54,755 bases of DNA from Nitrososphaerota archaeon (lineage in GTDB: Archaea > Thermoproteota > Nitrososphaeria > Nitrososphaerales > Nitrosopumilaceae): the NCBI GenBank assembly GCA_016872015.1, contig VHBK01000005.1:1-54755 (forward strand), given 5' to 3'. Every line of letters begins with the position of its first letter. Position 1 is the first letter of the stretch. The notes under the pieces are model-generated. The model saw nothing but the letters and a program-made list of their open reading frames with translations. It was not told where the DNA came from and did no database searches. Made by a program: the position numbers and the translations under genes. Shown here piece after piece: positions 47,347 to 54,755 of the stretch.

Positions 47347-48729
47347 TTGACAGTAGACTGCGTTATTGTAGATGCAAAAGCCATAACCCCAAAGGGAATG
47401 CTAGAGCGAAACATTGTGATCAATGATGGAAAAATCTCAGATTTTACAACAGACGTTCCATCATGTGATAAAAAAATCCAGGCAAAGGGACTAGTTGCAA
47501 TACCTGGATTAATTGACACGCACGTCCATTATGGGGTATATTCCCCAATAGAAGAAGCTGCAAAAACAGAATCAAGAGCAGCAGCATTAGGTGGTGTTAC
47601 CACAATGATGAGAATGCTACGACTGGGCCGATCCTACAAAAAATACCTCCAAGATCAGCTAGTCGCATCAAAGACAAACCACTATGTTGACTATACAATT
47701 CACGCCACCATATTTGACGAAAAACAAGCAGAAGAGATGCAATATTGTGCAGAAAACGGAATCACGTCATTTAAAATTTACATGAATCTTGGAGGAGAGG
47801 TAGGCCACGTCTACATGGACATGGACCCAGGCTCGACTAGTCTATTTGATGCCCAAGTCCAGCTGGAAACTACAACCATCCAAAAGGTGTGCCAAAATGC
47901 AGCCAGGCTTGGCTGTCCTGTACTAGTTCATGCAGAAGACTACCAAATGTGCGAGTGCGGAATCAAAAAGGCAAAGCAAGACCACAAGGACGGACTAGCT
48001 GCCTGGTCGCAAAGCAGGCCGCCTGATTCAGAGTCAAAGAGCATCAAAAAAGTATGCGAGATTGCCAGAGAATATGGAACGACAATCTATTTTGTCCACA
48101 TTGGTTCTGCAACAGCACTGGACACAATAGAGCAAGAGCGAAAAAAAGGAACCAAGATTTTTGTCGAGACCTGTCCTCATTATCTTACATTATCGTATGA
48201 AAAGCAAAACGGCTATCTGGCAAAGGTAATGCCGCCAATTAGGACAAAATCAGACAATGAAAAAATCTGGTCCGCAATGGCCTCTGGCGCAATAGACACC
48301 ATAGGAACAGACCATGTGGCAAACAGGCTAAAGCTAAAAGTGGGAACAGACGTCTGGTCTTCTCTGGCAGGATTTCCAGGAATTGGAACATCGCTGCCGA
48401 TTCTACTATCCGAGGGAGTAAACCAAAACAGACTGAATCTACAACAGCTGGCGCATCTTACCAGTGGAAATGCTGCAAAAATCTTTGGCCTAAATGACAA
48501 GGGCTCAATTCAAAAGGGATTTGATGCCGATATTGTACTGATAGATCTGAAAAAAGAGCAACAGGTCAGCTCTGACTTTTTTGGCGCATTCTCTGATTAT
48601 ATTGTGTATGAGGGATGGAAGCTAAAGGGTTGGCCGATAACTACACTAGTTAGGGGAAAACCAGTAACAGAAGACATGCAGCTTGTAGGAAAGCTGGGCC
48701 ACGGCAAGCTAGTGAACAGATCTAGATAA
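47347..48729 (+). CDS. Dihydroorotase/hydantoinase-family cyclic amidohydrolase
   Basis: 460 residues, TTG start. Metal site motifs: IPGLIDTHVHYG (HxH), the carboxylated Lys in ITSFKIYMNLGG, LVHAEDYQ, IYFVHIGSA and DTIGTDHVANRL (Asp). VETCPHYLTLSYE and the C-terminal KGSIQKGFDADIVLIDL complete the amidohydrolase. It may be the dihydroorotase of pyrimidine synthesis or a dihydropyrimidinase/allantoinase-like enzyme; HYG instead of HxR after the HxH motif leans towards the hydantoinase side. Overlaps the convergent rpiA gene by 8 nt. Confidence 0.8.
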   Translation: MTVDCVIVDAKAITPKGMLERNIVINDGKISDFTTDVPSCDKKIQAKGLVAIPGLIDTHVHYGVYSPIEEAAKTESRAAALGGVTTMMRMLRLGRSYKKYLQDQLVASKTNHYVDYTIHATIFDEKQAEEMQYCAENGITSFKIYMNLGGEVGHVYMDMDPGSTSLFDAQVQLETTTIQKVCQNAARLGCPVLVHAEDYQMCECGIKKAKQDHKDGLAAWSQSRPPDSESKSIKKVCEIAREYGTTIYFVHIGSATALDTIEQERKKGTKIFVETCPHYLTLSYEKQNGYLAKVMPPIRTKSDNEKIWSAMASGAIDTIGTDHVANRLKLKVGTDVWSSLAGFPGIGTSLPILLSEGVNQNRLNLQQLAHLTSGNAAKIFGLNDKGSIQKGFDADIVLIDLKKEQQVSSDFFGAFSDYIVYEGWKLKGWPITTLVRGKPVTEDMQLVGKLGHGKLVNRSR

Positions 48730-49396
48730 TTTCGAATTTGCCGTTTTCCTTTGCCTTGTAAATCACATCAGGTTTTCGCTGAAATATTCCAGCTTCTACT
48801 ACGCCTGGAATCTGCTTTATTTTGAGCGCAAGTGAGCCTGGTGATTTTATTGTACCAAAATCGCAATCATAGATGATGTTGCCGTTTTCTGTGATGAATG
48901 GATAGCCTCGCTCTATTGTCCTGATTTGCGGTTTTCCGCCAAGTTTTTTGATAAATTTTCGAACTGTGTTTCTTGCAAACGGGTGAACCTCGACTGGTAC
49001 GGTTCTTGTGAAATTTTTGACGAATTTGGATTCGTCTGCCATTATCACTATTTTTCCAGCTGATGAGATCAGAATGTTTTCTCGAAGTAATGCTCCACCG
49101 CCTCCCTTTATCAGATATTTCTTGGAATCAATTTGGTCAGCACCGTCAAAGACAACATCGATTTTTTCAATCTGGTCTGCTGAAATCAAATGAATGCCTG
49201 CCTGCTCTGCAATTAGCTTGATTTGCAGAGATGTTGGAACAGCTCTAATGTTCAGTTTTTTTCGCTTGATATGTACGCCAAGCTCTTTTACAAATGCGGT
49301 TGCTGCCCGGCCACTGCCTAGGCCCAAAACGGAATTGTTTTTGACAAATTTGAGTGCGTCCTTGGATAATGCCTCAATGGCATCATCATATGACAA
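48722..49396 (-). CDS. rpiA: Ribose-5-phosphate isomerase A
   Basis: 224 residues. Conserved motifs: VLGLGSGRAATAFV, AVPTSLQIKLIAEQAGI, VVFDGADQID, LIKGGGGALLREN (catalytic Glu) and MADESKFV. It interconverts ribose-5-phosphate and ribulose-5-phosphate. ATG start directly follows the stop of the upstream coiled-coil gene (49397). It is the last gene of a minus-strand run LSm, L37e, membrane/coiled-coil protein, RpiA. Confidence 0.92.
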   Translation of the reverse strand: MSYDDAIEALSKDALKFVKNNSVLGLGSGRAATAFVKELGVHIKRKKLNIRAVPTSLQIKLIAEQAGIHLISADQIEKIDVVFDGADQIDSKKYLIKGGGGALLRENILISSAGKIVIMADESKFVKNFTRTVPVEVHPFARNTVRKFIKKLGGKPQIRTIERGYPFITENGNIIYDCDFGTIKSPGSLALKIKQIPGVVEAGIFQRKPDVIYKAKENGKFEII

Positions 49397-50338
49397 TTAC
49401 TCTACCTCGGCCTGCTCTAGTTTTGATAGTGTCTTCATTATTTCGCGTTTGATAGAATCTAAATCGTCTTCGTCGTCTTCTACTTCTTCTGGCTCTGGCA
49501 AGTTTACTTTTGGCTTTTTCTTTTCTTGCTCTTTGAATTCCAACTTTGGCGGCTCTGCCTTTATTCTTTGCTCAATGTCGATTGGCTCACTTAGAGATGG
49601 CTTTACTATTTCAGGCTGAATCGTTTGTATGATTTCTTGCTTTGTCTCTATTACCGGTATTGTCTCTGGAGCATGAATGATTTCTGCCATGGTTTGAATG
49701 TGGATTTCCGGAGTATCCACTGGCTGCTCTATTCTGGTTTCAATTTCTACTGGAGGAACTGGAACATCTGGAATCTCTGTCAGTGTTGTGAATTCGATTC
49801 TCTTGCCAGGTTTTGCAAATGACTTGATTAATTCCTCAATGTTTTGTGTGGTGGTAATTTCTTGCTTTGTCTCTATAACTGGTTTTTCAATCTTGATTTC
49901 TTCCTTCTTTATCTCTGGCTTTTCAAGCTGGACTGTCTGGGCAATCTGAATCTTGGATGAAATGTCTGCTAGTCTCTTGTCTAGTGCAGATAGTTTTTGG
50001 TCCATCAAAGTCATCAGGCCGTCGCCTAGCGGGCCAAGGTCCGGATACTTGGATACCTCTTCTAATTTGTCGATTTTAGCTAAAATTACACCCAGCTGGT
50101 ATTGGTATCTTGATAATAGTTTGTCAACCTGGACCTTGGTAAGCGTAGTTGGCTCGCCATATAGTCGTGAAATCGTCTTTTGTAAAATCTCTTTTTCAAT
50201 TTTCAGTGCGTCTATTTGTGATCGAATCTGAGAGTTGGCACCAATCAGAGGAACTTTGTTTTTTCCTTTAGGAAACTTGGAAATTGTTGCAGCCGTTGCA
50301 GCGCCTGCTAGCGAACTAATGACTAGCGCTAGTTCCAT
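49397..50338 (-). CDS. Membrane-anchored coiled-coil protein with acidic/Pro-rich tail
   Basis: 313 residues. A weak N-terminal hydrophobic segment (ELALVISSLAGAATAATIS) is followed by a coiled coil (RSQIDALKIEKEILQKTISRLYG ... RYQYQLGVILAKIDKLEEVSK, MTLMDQKLSALDKRLADISSK). The second half is low-complexity, rich in Glu, Pro, Ile and Thr (EKPEIKKEEIKIEKPVIETK), ending in an acidic stretch (EPEEVEDDEDDLDSI). Function unknown. Starts one base after the L37e stop, so in the same transcript. Confidence 0.65.
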   Translation of the reverse strand: MELALVISSLAGAATAATISKFPKGKNKVPLIGANSQIRSQIDALKIEKEILQKTISRLYGEPTTLTKVQVDKLLSRYQYQLGVILAKIDKLEEVSKYPDLGPLGDGLMTLMDQKLSALDKRLADISSKIQIAQTVQLEKPEIKKEEIKIEKPVIETKQEITTTQNIEELIKSFAKPGKRIEFTTLTEIPDVPVPPVEIETRIEQPVDTPEIHIQTMAEIIHAPETIPVIETKQEIIQTIQPEIVKPSLSEPIDIEQRIKAEPPKLEFKEQEKKKPKVNLPEPEEVEDDEDDLDSIKREIMKTLSKLEQAEVE

Positions 50339-50506
50339 TTAGGCGTACCATTTGATCCAAGAATATTTTCTAATTCTTGCATCCGGAAAACCGCAGCTAG
50401 AGCATCTGTGTTGTCTTTTGTGATAAGAGTTCTTTCCGCATCTTCTACATCGAATGTGGGGTTTCTTTCTTGTAAAAAGCCCCATCGAGGGAGTTCCACG
50501 ACCCAT
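50339..50506 (-). CDS. rpl37e: Ribosomal protein L37e (not in ORF track)
   Basis: 55 residues encoded from ATG 50506 to TAA 50339-50341. It begins [20 protein letters not shown] and continues [20 protein letters not shown], with the two CxxC pairs of the L37e zinc ribbon, ending [11 protein letters not shown]. It is a structural protein of the large ribosomal subunit. The track instead lists a 63-aa ORF in another frame (50329-50520). The gene follows LSm by 13 nt, an order conserved widely in archaea. Confidence 0.93.
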   Translation of the reverse strand: MGRGTPSMGLFTRKKPHIRCRRCGKNSYHKRQHRCSSCGFPDARIRKYSWIKWYA

Positions 50507-50519
50507 AAATCAGACACCA

Positions 50520-50750
50520 CTATGCCGGTGGAGGAGATATCATTACTACGTTATCTCCACGCACAACTATGGTTCCTATGCTCTTTGCCTCGCCATCAGA
50601 AGGGACCTCTTCTGAGCTGTCGAGTAGCAGATTCATGTGTTGATCAAAGCCTCTTAGGTTACCACGAATGGTTTTGCCGCCTTTGAGCTTGATTAGAACT
50701 ACCTTGTCTATGCTTTCGTCCAGTACTTTTACTGCCATGTCAACTGACAT
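50520..50750 (-). CDS. lsm: Sm-like RNA-binding protein (SmAP)
   Basis: 76 residues. Sm1 motif [32 protein letters not shown] and Sm2 motif [15 protein letters not shown] are complete; the RNA-binding Asp/Asn (DQHMN) and RGDN are present. Archaeal LSm proteins form heptamer rings that bind U-rich RNA. It is followed directly by L37e in the same operon. Confidence 0.93.
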   Translation of the reverse strand: MSVDMAVKVLDESIDKVVLIKLKGGKTIRGNLRGFDQHMNLLLDSSEEVPSDGEAKSIGTIVVRGDNVVMISPPPA

Positions 50751-50780
50751 TTAATTCACTTATTGACTCCCCTATGCCGT

Positions 50781-50793
50781 TAATATATTAAAG
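50781..50793 (-). promoter_or_regulatory. TATA box for the lsm-rpl37e operon
   Basis: On the minus strand CTTTAATATATTA lies about 35 nt before the LSm ATG, predicting a short leader of about 10-12 nt. It is the only clear TATA-like element in the 70-nt gap between the creatininase-family and LSm genes. Confidence 0.5.
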
Positions 50794-50820
50794 TTTCAGT
50801 GGTGAACAATAGAGTTTTAG

Positions 50821-51522
50821 TCAGTGTATCAACTTTGACACTGTTTTTGAGAGATTTTGTGTTATTTCGCAAAAAATTTTCTGTCCGTCTTTTTTGTTAG
50901 CTGTGGTTGGATCTCCCCAAATTCCGTTTTTTGTTGCCTTGATGAAATTTGTCGATGCAAGCTTTGAGATTTTGACTCTTTGTTGCGCAGTCATGTTTTG
51001 TGTGACTAGTCCTTTTCTTGCAAGCTTCATTCTGGTTTTGTTTGATATTGCAAGCATCAGCGACGTTTCCACAAATCCCGCATGATCAAATTCTCTATCC
51101 ATGAATCGCCAATATGAGAACACGAAAACCTTGGTTTTTCCTCGTGTCATTTTGGAGATTTTGCCAGAAATCGACTTTAGTGAATTCTGGTTCCCATGAT
51201 GGCCATTTAGGATTATTATTCTGTGTATGTTGTTTTGGCCCAGGGACACACAAAGGTCCACCAAATAGTTCTGCAGAGTTTTGTCCCGGATGCTGAAATT
51301 AACAAATGGCGCATGCTCAAATGATACCCCATATTGTATGGTGGGCAATAGTAATAATCCGCACTTTTTTGCCAGCGCCTTTGCCACTTCTGTTACGATA
51401 TCGGAATCAGTAGAAATTGGAAGGTGCGACCCGTGCTGTTCTAGTGAGCCTATTGGGATTACTGCCGACTTTGAGTGGATTTTGCGAATTATGGGATCGG
51501 AGAGATCTCTAATCTCTGTCAT
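50821..51522 (-). CDS. Creatininase-family amidohydrolase, possibly ArfB (FAPy deformylase)
   Basis: 233 residues from MTEIRDLSDPIIRKI. Metal ligands: VIPIGSLEQHGSHLPISTDSDI (Glu, His, Asp) and IIILNGHHGNQNSL, then FDHAGFVETSLML (His, Glu) and GIWGDPTTANKKDG. The family covers creatininase, mycofactocin protease and ArfB, which removes formate from the GTP-derived formamidopyrimidine in archaeal riboflavin and F420 synthesis. ArfB is the most sensible role here but is inference. Its ATG overlaps the purU stop (ATGA). Confidence 0.75.
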   Translation of the reverse strand: MTEIRDLSDPIIRKIHSKSAVIPIGSLEQHGSHLPISTDSDIVTEVAKALAKKCGLLLLPTIQYGVSFEHAPFVNFSIRDKTLQNYLVDLCVSLGQNNIHRIIILNGHHGNQNSLKSISGKISKMTRGKTKVFVFSYWRFMDREFDHAGFVETSLMLAISNKTRMKLARKGLVTQNMTAQQRVKISKLASTNFIKATKNGIWGDPTTANKKDGQKIFCEITQNLSKTVSKLIH

Positions 51523-52355
51523 TTTGTGTATACTTTTCTCCAAGAGACCTCTAGTTTTCCCTCAAGGTGCATCTTGACTGCCTTTAGCAGTGTTTGTGCC
51601 TCTAACTCCTGGCCCTTTTTCTTAATCTTATCTAGAGTGTCGGAAGAATCAACCTTAAACGAGTCCTGGAAAATAATTGGTCCCTGATCTAGCTCCTCTG
51701 TGACGTAGTGAGCAGTGACTCCAACTATTTTTGCACCCCGCTCAAAGGCTTGCGCATATGCAAATGCTCCAGGAAATGCAGGAAGAAGGGATGGATGTAT
51801 GTTGATTATTCTGTGAGGATAGCGCCACACAAAGTTTGGTGTCATTATTCTCATGTATCTTGCCAATACCACCAAGTCGATGTCGTATTTTTTTGAAACC
51901 TCGATTAGGTGGTCTTCTGCCTTTTGCTGGTCTTTTTCATCAACTAGTACAAATGGTATGCCTGCCTTTTTTGCAGTTGACTCTAGTGTTCTTTCAGTAC
52001 CTACTATGACGCTGATTTTCCCCCTTAGCTGGCCCTTGGCCGCAAGCAGTGACTCTAGGCAGTGTGGTTCTTTGGTTACAAAAACTGCAATGTTTTTGTG
52101 AGAATTGATCTCATGATACACACTGACTTCCATTGCAAGCTGTTTTCCTAGGTCTTGGAGTTCCCGGTCGAATTTTTTCACATCAATTTCCTTGGAAAAT
52201 GATGCTTCTAGGTGCATGCCGAAAAGACTCTTGATGACGTTTTGGTTTATCTTTTCAATATTGCCTTGTTTTTGGAAAATCAAATTTGTAAATGCCGCAA
52301 CTACTCCTTCGCGGTCCTTGCCGACAACCGTAATTCCTATTCGGATTTTTTTCAT
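51519..52355 (-). CDS. purU: Formyltetrahydrofolate deformylase
   Basis: 278 residues from MKKIRIGITVVGKDREGVVA, an N-terminal ACT domain (~1-85). The formyltransferase fold follows: VLARYMRIMTPNFV, the catalytic RIINIHPSLLPAFPGAFAY (Asn-x-His) and GVTAHYVTEELDQGPIIFQ (Asp). It hydrolyses 10-formyl-THF to THF and formate. It is coupled by ATGA to the ArfB-like gene, which would also release formate. The track start adds five residues. Confidence 0.85.
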   Translation of the reverse strand: MKKIRIGITVVGKDREGVVAAFTNLIFQKQGNIEKINQNVIKSLFGMHLEASFSKEIDVKKFDRELQDLGKQLAMEVSVYHEINSHKNIAVFVTKEPHCLESLLAAKGQLRGKISVIVGTERTLESTAKKAGIPFVLVDEKDQQKAEDHLIEVSKKYDIDLVVLARYMRIMTPNFVWRYPHRIINIHPSLLPAFPGAFAYAQAFERGAKIVGVTAHYVTEELDQGPIIFQDSFKVDSSDTLDKIKKKGQELEAQTLLKAVKMHLEGKLEVSWRKVYTK

Positions 52356-52417
52356 GGAGTTGTCTTGCAAATTCAGTTTATTAACTTAGGTTTTGAGCCT
52401 GACAATATCAAAAATGG

Positions 52418-52502
52418 TGCGGGAGGTGGGATTTGAACCCACGAACCCCTAAGAGATAAGGGCCTAAACCTTACGCCGTTGACCGGGCTTGGCGACCCCC
52501 GC
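52418..52502 (-). tRNA. tRNA-Leu (anticodon TAG)
   Basis: 85 nt with a long variable arm (TCTCTTAGGGGTTC), as expected for a class II tRNA. Acceptor GCGGGGG/CTCCCGC has one G:U pair; anticodon stem TAAGG/CCTTA with loop TTTAGGC; T arm GTGGG-TTCAAAT-CCCAC; discriminator A, required for archaeal LeuRS. No intron. Confidence 0.92.
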
Positions 52503-52602
52503 ATCATTGCTCAAATTTCACACAAACTTATTGCTTACCATTTGGGCAAAAGATCGGTTCCTAAAAATTACAGCACAATAGAGTCTCAGTCTGCTAAAAT
52601 TC

Positions 52603-53178
52603 ATACTAAAATCAAGTGGCCTGTATGCCGGACTTGCTGCCGCATTTTCGGTAATTGGATTATTTCCAATATTTGGAGAACACTTACCAAGACCATACGT
52701 AATAGGAAATCCTCTAGAGGTAAGCGGAATATCTCTAGAGCACGTGATGGGGCATATCGTATTTGGTCTGATTGTAGGCATTGCATCTCTGAGTATTAGA
52801 TATGTTGTGCTTGCAGGCCTGTTTCCAATTGCACTTGATGCGGATCACCTAATTCAGTTTCTAAACTTAGAAGCAATTCCAAGAATGGGCCACTCGTTTG
52901 TCTTTGCAATTATCTCTATTCCTCTAATGATGTACTTTTTGGGCAAAAGGGACTATCGACTAGGCGCAATATCTATTGCAGCAGTTTTGATTCATGTCTC
53001 CTTTGATGTGTTACTTTCAGGTAACCTTGGTAGCTCGTTTCCGTTATTGATTCCATTTTCTGGCAAGACTGTATTTCTGATTGACTATGATTGGGTATTG
53101 TTTTTGGTAGCGGCAGTCATAATTGTGGCGACTGGTACATTTTTTGCAAAAAAGACAGTCAACAAAGCACAAATCTAA
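52603..53178 (+). CDS. Membrane-bound metal-dependent hydrolase-like protein (YdjM type), start codon unclear
   Basis: The track begins at GTG 52744 (144 residues), but the frame is protein-like well before it: LYAGLAAAFSVIGLFPIFGE and HLPRPYVIGNPLEVSGISLE lead smoothly into HVMGHIVFGLIVG. No ATG, GTG or TTG lies in frame after the stop at 52579. ATA at 52603 (ATACTAAAATCAAGT) gives the best N-terminus, and ATG may be the original. The core has the FPIALDADHLIQFL metal motif, GHSFVFAI and LIHVSFDVLLSG, with 4-5 membrane helices. Hydrolase activity is family-based only. Confidence 0.65.
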   Translation: MLKSSGLYAGLAAAFSVIGLFPIFGEHLPRPYVIGNPLEVSGISLEHVMGHIVFGLIVGIASLSIRYVVLAGLFPIALDADHLIQFLNLEAIPRMGHSFVFAIISIPLMMYFLGKRDYRLGAISIAAVLIHVSFDVLLSGNLGSSFPLLIPFSGKTVFLIDYDWVLFLVAAVIIVATGTFFAKKTVNKAQI

Positions 53179-53197
53179 CCACCCAAATCCAAAGTCA

Positions 53198-54544
53198 ATG
53201 GGTAAGCTTTTTGGTACAAACGGAGTTCGAGGCATTTTTGGTCAAGACTTTACGTTGGAATTTGTCCATGATCTGACACTATCACTTGCTGTATATTTCA
53301 AAAAAGGCCCAATCTTGGTAGGCTATGATGGGCGAGACTCTAGTGGTATTATAGCCAAAGTGGTTTGCTCTACTCTGAATTATTGCGGTCTGGACTGTAA
53401 TCTGGGAGGCCTAGTCCCAACCCCGGCACTAGAATATGCAACAAAAAAGCTTGGCTATTCTGGTGGAATAATGATTACCGCATCGCACAATCCCCCACAA
53501 TACAATGGAATCAAGCCAGTGGCAAAAGACGGCGTGGAAATATCTCGAGAGGACGAAGCAAAAATAGAGAAAATCTATTTTGCAAAGAAATGGCCAAAGT
53601 TCTCTAAAATAGGAAAAACAGGAACAGAGTCAAGAATAATTCCAACCTATGTTTCCGGAATAAAATCACAGGTAAGCTGGCAAAAAATAAGATCAAAGAA
53701 ATTCAAAGTTGCACTAGACTTGGGAAATGGAGCGCAAGCAGTTGCCGCGCCGATTCTGTGCAAGGAACTAGGATGTAGAACATTTCTAGTCAACGAAAAG
53801 ATAGACGGACAGTTTCCGGGCAGAGGTTCCGAGCCGACACCAAAAAACCTGCAAAAGCTGACTAGTCTAGTTCGCAAAAACAGGGCAGCACTTGGAATTG
53901 CATTTGACGGTGATGGAGACAGGAGCATCTTTTGCGATGATCAAGGAAAAATTCTCACAGGCGACAAATCTGCATTGTTATTGTCAAATCATATTTTACA
54001 AAAACACCCGCGATCAAAAATAGTGACCTGTCTTAATTCCAGCTCTGCAATTGAAACGCTTGCCGCAAAAACAAAATCCCCAGTAATTCGCACCAAAGTG
54101 GGAAGTGTCGAAGTATCTCGCAAAATGGTTCCACAAAAAGCACTGATTGGCTTTGAGGAAAATGGCGGCTTTATGTATGGTAAGCACAATCAAGTCCGAG
54201 ATGGTTGCATGACTTTGGCTCTTGCATTAGATTTGCTTGCAAGTTCCGATTCCACCATTACAAAAGAGATGGAAAAAATCCCAAAGACCTACACCACAAA
54301 AGACAAGGTTTCTTGCACCAAAGACTTGGCAAAAGAAATCATCAACACTCTCAAAAAAGAACACAAAAACTATGACACAACAGATGGCATCAAGATAATT
54401 ATCGACGATAAGAATTGGGTGATGATTAGACCAAGCGGAACCGAACCAATAGCGCGAATTTATGCAGAGGCCGACTCGGAACCAAGACTTGAGCAAACAA
54501 TGTCGAGATATCTCAAAAAAATAAAGTCCGTGCTTGGCAGCTGA
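53198..54544 (+). CDS. glmM: Phosphoglucosamine mutase / phosphomannomutase
   Basis: 448 residues from MGKLFGTNGVRGIFGQD, the classic start; the longest ORF adds 25 residues in the upstream gene. Active-site Ser loop MITASHNPPQYNGIKP, metal loop IAFDGDGDRSIF, sugar-binding GFEENGGFMYG and phosphate-binding IRPSGTEPIARIY are all present. It makes glucosamine-1-phosphate (or mannose-1-phosphate) for sugar nucleotides, which links to the glycan genes at the other end of the window. Confidence 0.92.
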   Translation: MGKLFGTNGVRGIFGQDFTLEFVHDLTLSLAVYFKKGPILVGYDGRDSSGIIAKVVCSTLNYCGLDCNLGGLVPTPALEYATKKLGYSGGIMITASHNPPQYNGIKPVAKDGVEISREDEAKIEKIYFAKKWPKFSKIGKTGTESRIIPTYVSGIKSQVSWQKIRSKKFKVALDLGNGAQAVAAPILCKELGCRTFLVNEKIDGQFPGRGSEPTPKNLQKLTSLVRKNRAALGIAFDGDGDRSIFCDDQGKILTGDKSALLLSNHILQKHPRSKIVTCLNSSSAIETLAAKTKSPVIRTKVGSVEVSRKMVPQKALIGFEENGGFMYGKHNQVRDGCMTLALALDLLASSDSTITKEMEKIPKTYTTKDKVSCTKDLAKEIINTLKKEHKNYDTTDGIKIIIDDKNWVMIRPSGTEPIARIYAEADSEPRLEQTMSRYLKKIKSVLGS

Positions 54545-54580
54545 TAACACTAATAAGGCGATTCTAAACGACTGAAGGAA

Positions 54581-54606
54581 TGGAGATGATCCCTACGGGT
54601 GATTTA
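54581..54606 (+). promoter_or_regulatory. Putative K-turn overlapping the L7Ae ribosome binding site
   Basis: ATGAT-CCC-TAC-GGG-TGAT can fold with a CCC/GGG stem next to U:U and tandem A:G, G:A pairs, the arrangement of a K-turn. The GGGTGAT strand (54597-54603) includes GGTGAT, complementary to the usual 16S rRNA 3' end, 4 nt before the TTG start. L7Ae binds K-turns, so self-repression is plausible. The outer stem is weak. Confidence 0.5.
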
Positions 54607-54607
54607 A

Positions 54608-54755
54608 TTGGGTAAAGCTTACTATGTAAAATTCGAGACACCAGCTGATCTTGTTAATCCAATTCTGGAAGCAGTCAGAGTTGCATCAAGCAGCGGAAAG
54701 GTACGAAAAGGCACCAATGAGGCAACAAAGGCAATTGAGCGCGGAATAAGCAAAC
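54608..54755 (+). CDS. rpl7ae: Ribosomal protein L7Ae, N-terminal part (cut by window edge)
   Basis: TTG start at 54608 with an RBS (GGTGAT) just before; 49 residues visible. [20 protein letters not shown] and the RNA-binding segment [20 protein letters not shown] match archaeal L7Ae, which binds K-turns in 23S rRNA, box C/D and H/ACA guide RNAs and RNase P. GTNEATK is the canonical K-turn contact. Unlike most genes here it has a leader with a Shine-Dalgarno sequence, in line with translational control. Confidence 0.93.
   Translation, partial: MGKAYYVKFETPADLVNPILEAVRVASSSGKVRKGTNEATKAIERGISK

Noticed and set aside
50329-50520. 63-aa minus-strand ORF in the track
   Set aside because: It is a shadow of rpl37e in another frame; the L37e frame has the full zinc-ribbon signature.
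1-54755. CRISPR array, rRNA, IS element or replication origin
   Set aside because: No regularly spaced repeats, rRNA signatures, transposase motifs or origin-like repeat clusters were seen by reading; short palindromes were not enough.

Overview
The window looks like chromosomal DNA of an ammonia-oxidising archaeon of the Nitrososphaerota (Thaumarchaeota), most likely of the Nitrosopumilales. Evidence: a 4-hydroxybutyryl-CoA dehydratase next to an ADP-forming acyl-CoA synthetase (3-hydroxypropionate/4-hydroxybutyrate cycle), deoxyhypusine synthases, LSm plus L37e, L7Ae, a tRNA-Lys with a short archaeal-type intron, an F420 reductase, a double-cupredoxin protein in the cytochrome oxidase operon, and many TTG/GTG starts with TATA-like boxes about 25 nt upstream (leaderless genes). 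The species cannot be fixed from the sequence alone.

Layout. 0-10.4 kb is an AT-rich surface-glycan region: a capsule-type glycosyltransferase, a nonulosonic-acid (sialic/legionaminic-like) synthase in an ATGA-coupled operon with a TIM-barrel protein and a GDP-sugar 4,6-dehydratase, a convergent CMP-sugar synthetase, a B12-type radical SAM protein, a sulfotransferase, a DPM1-like glycosyltransferase and a phosphoglucose/phosphomannose isomerase. 10.4-15.8 kb is housekeeping metabolism (MtnA, a SufT-PqqD fusion, aminotransferase, NpdG operon). 15.9-19.6 kb is the terminal oxidase operon with split subunit II, subunit I, a double cupredoxin and heme A synthase. 20-30 kb holds tRNAs Lys and Val, IlvE, aspartate kinase, a glycosyltransferase, a nickel transporter, radical SAM and small membrane proteins. 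30.2-39.2 kb holds two deoxyhypusine-synthase paralogues, RNase HI, the acyl-CoA synthetase, aquaporin, a frameshifted tag gene and abfD. 39.4-42.6 kb is a cluster rich in zinc-ribbon tails with signal peptidase and thioredoxin. 42.7-54.7 kb holds malic enzyme, a CcdA-YHS operon (YHS frameshifted), tRNA-Ala, SAH hydrolase, a Fic-like islet, a dihydroorotase-family enzyme, RpiA, LSm-L37e, an ArfB-like creatininase coupled to PurU, tRNA-Leu, GlmM and the start of L7Ae.

Points that stand out. (1) A Fic-like gene with altered catalytic residues lies between ahcY and the dihydroorotase-family gene, bounded by the real ahcY 3' end and a diverged second copy of that end, which looks like an insertion footprint. 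(2) A K-turn-like motif overlaps the ribosome binding site of the L7Ae gene, suggesting self-regulation. (3) Two genes (tag and a YHS protein) are broken by single-base changes in A runs, two tRNAs carry A:C stem mismatches, and one gene has ATA where ATG is expected. Together these suggest either sequence errors or real decay. (4) Several genes too short for the ORF track are present, including L37e, a Cys-rich 54-aa protein and a 28-aa membrane peptide translationally coupled to a zinc-ribbon gene.

No rRNA, CRISPR array, transposase or integrase gene was found. No gene-free stretch exceeds 300 bases.
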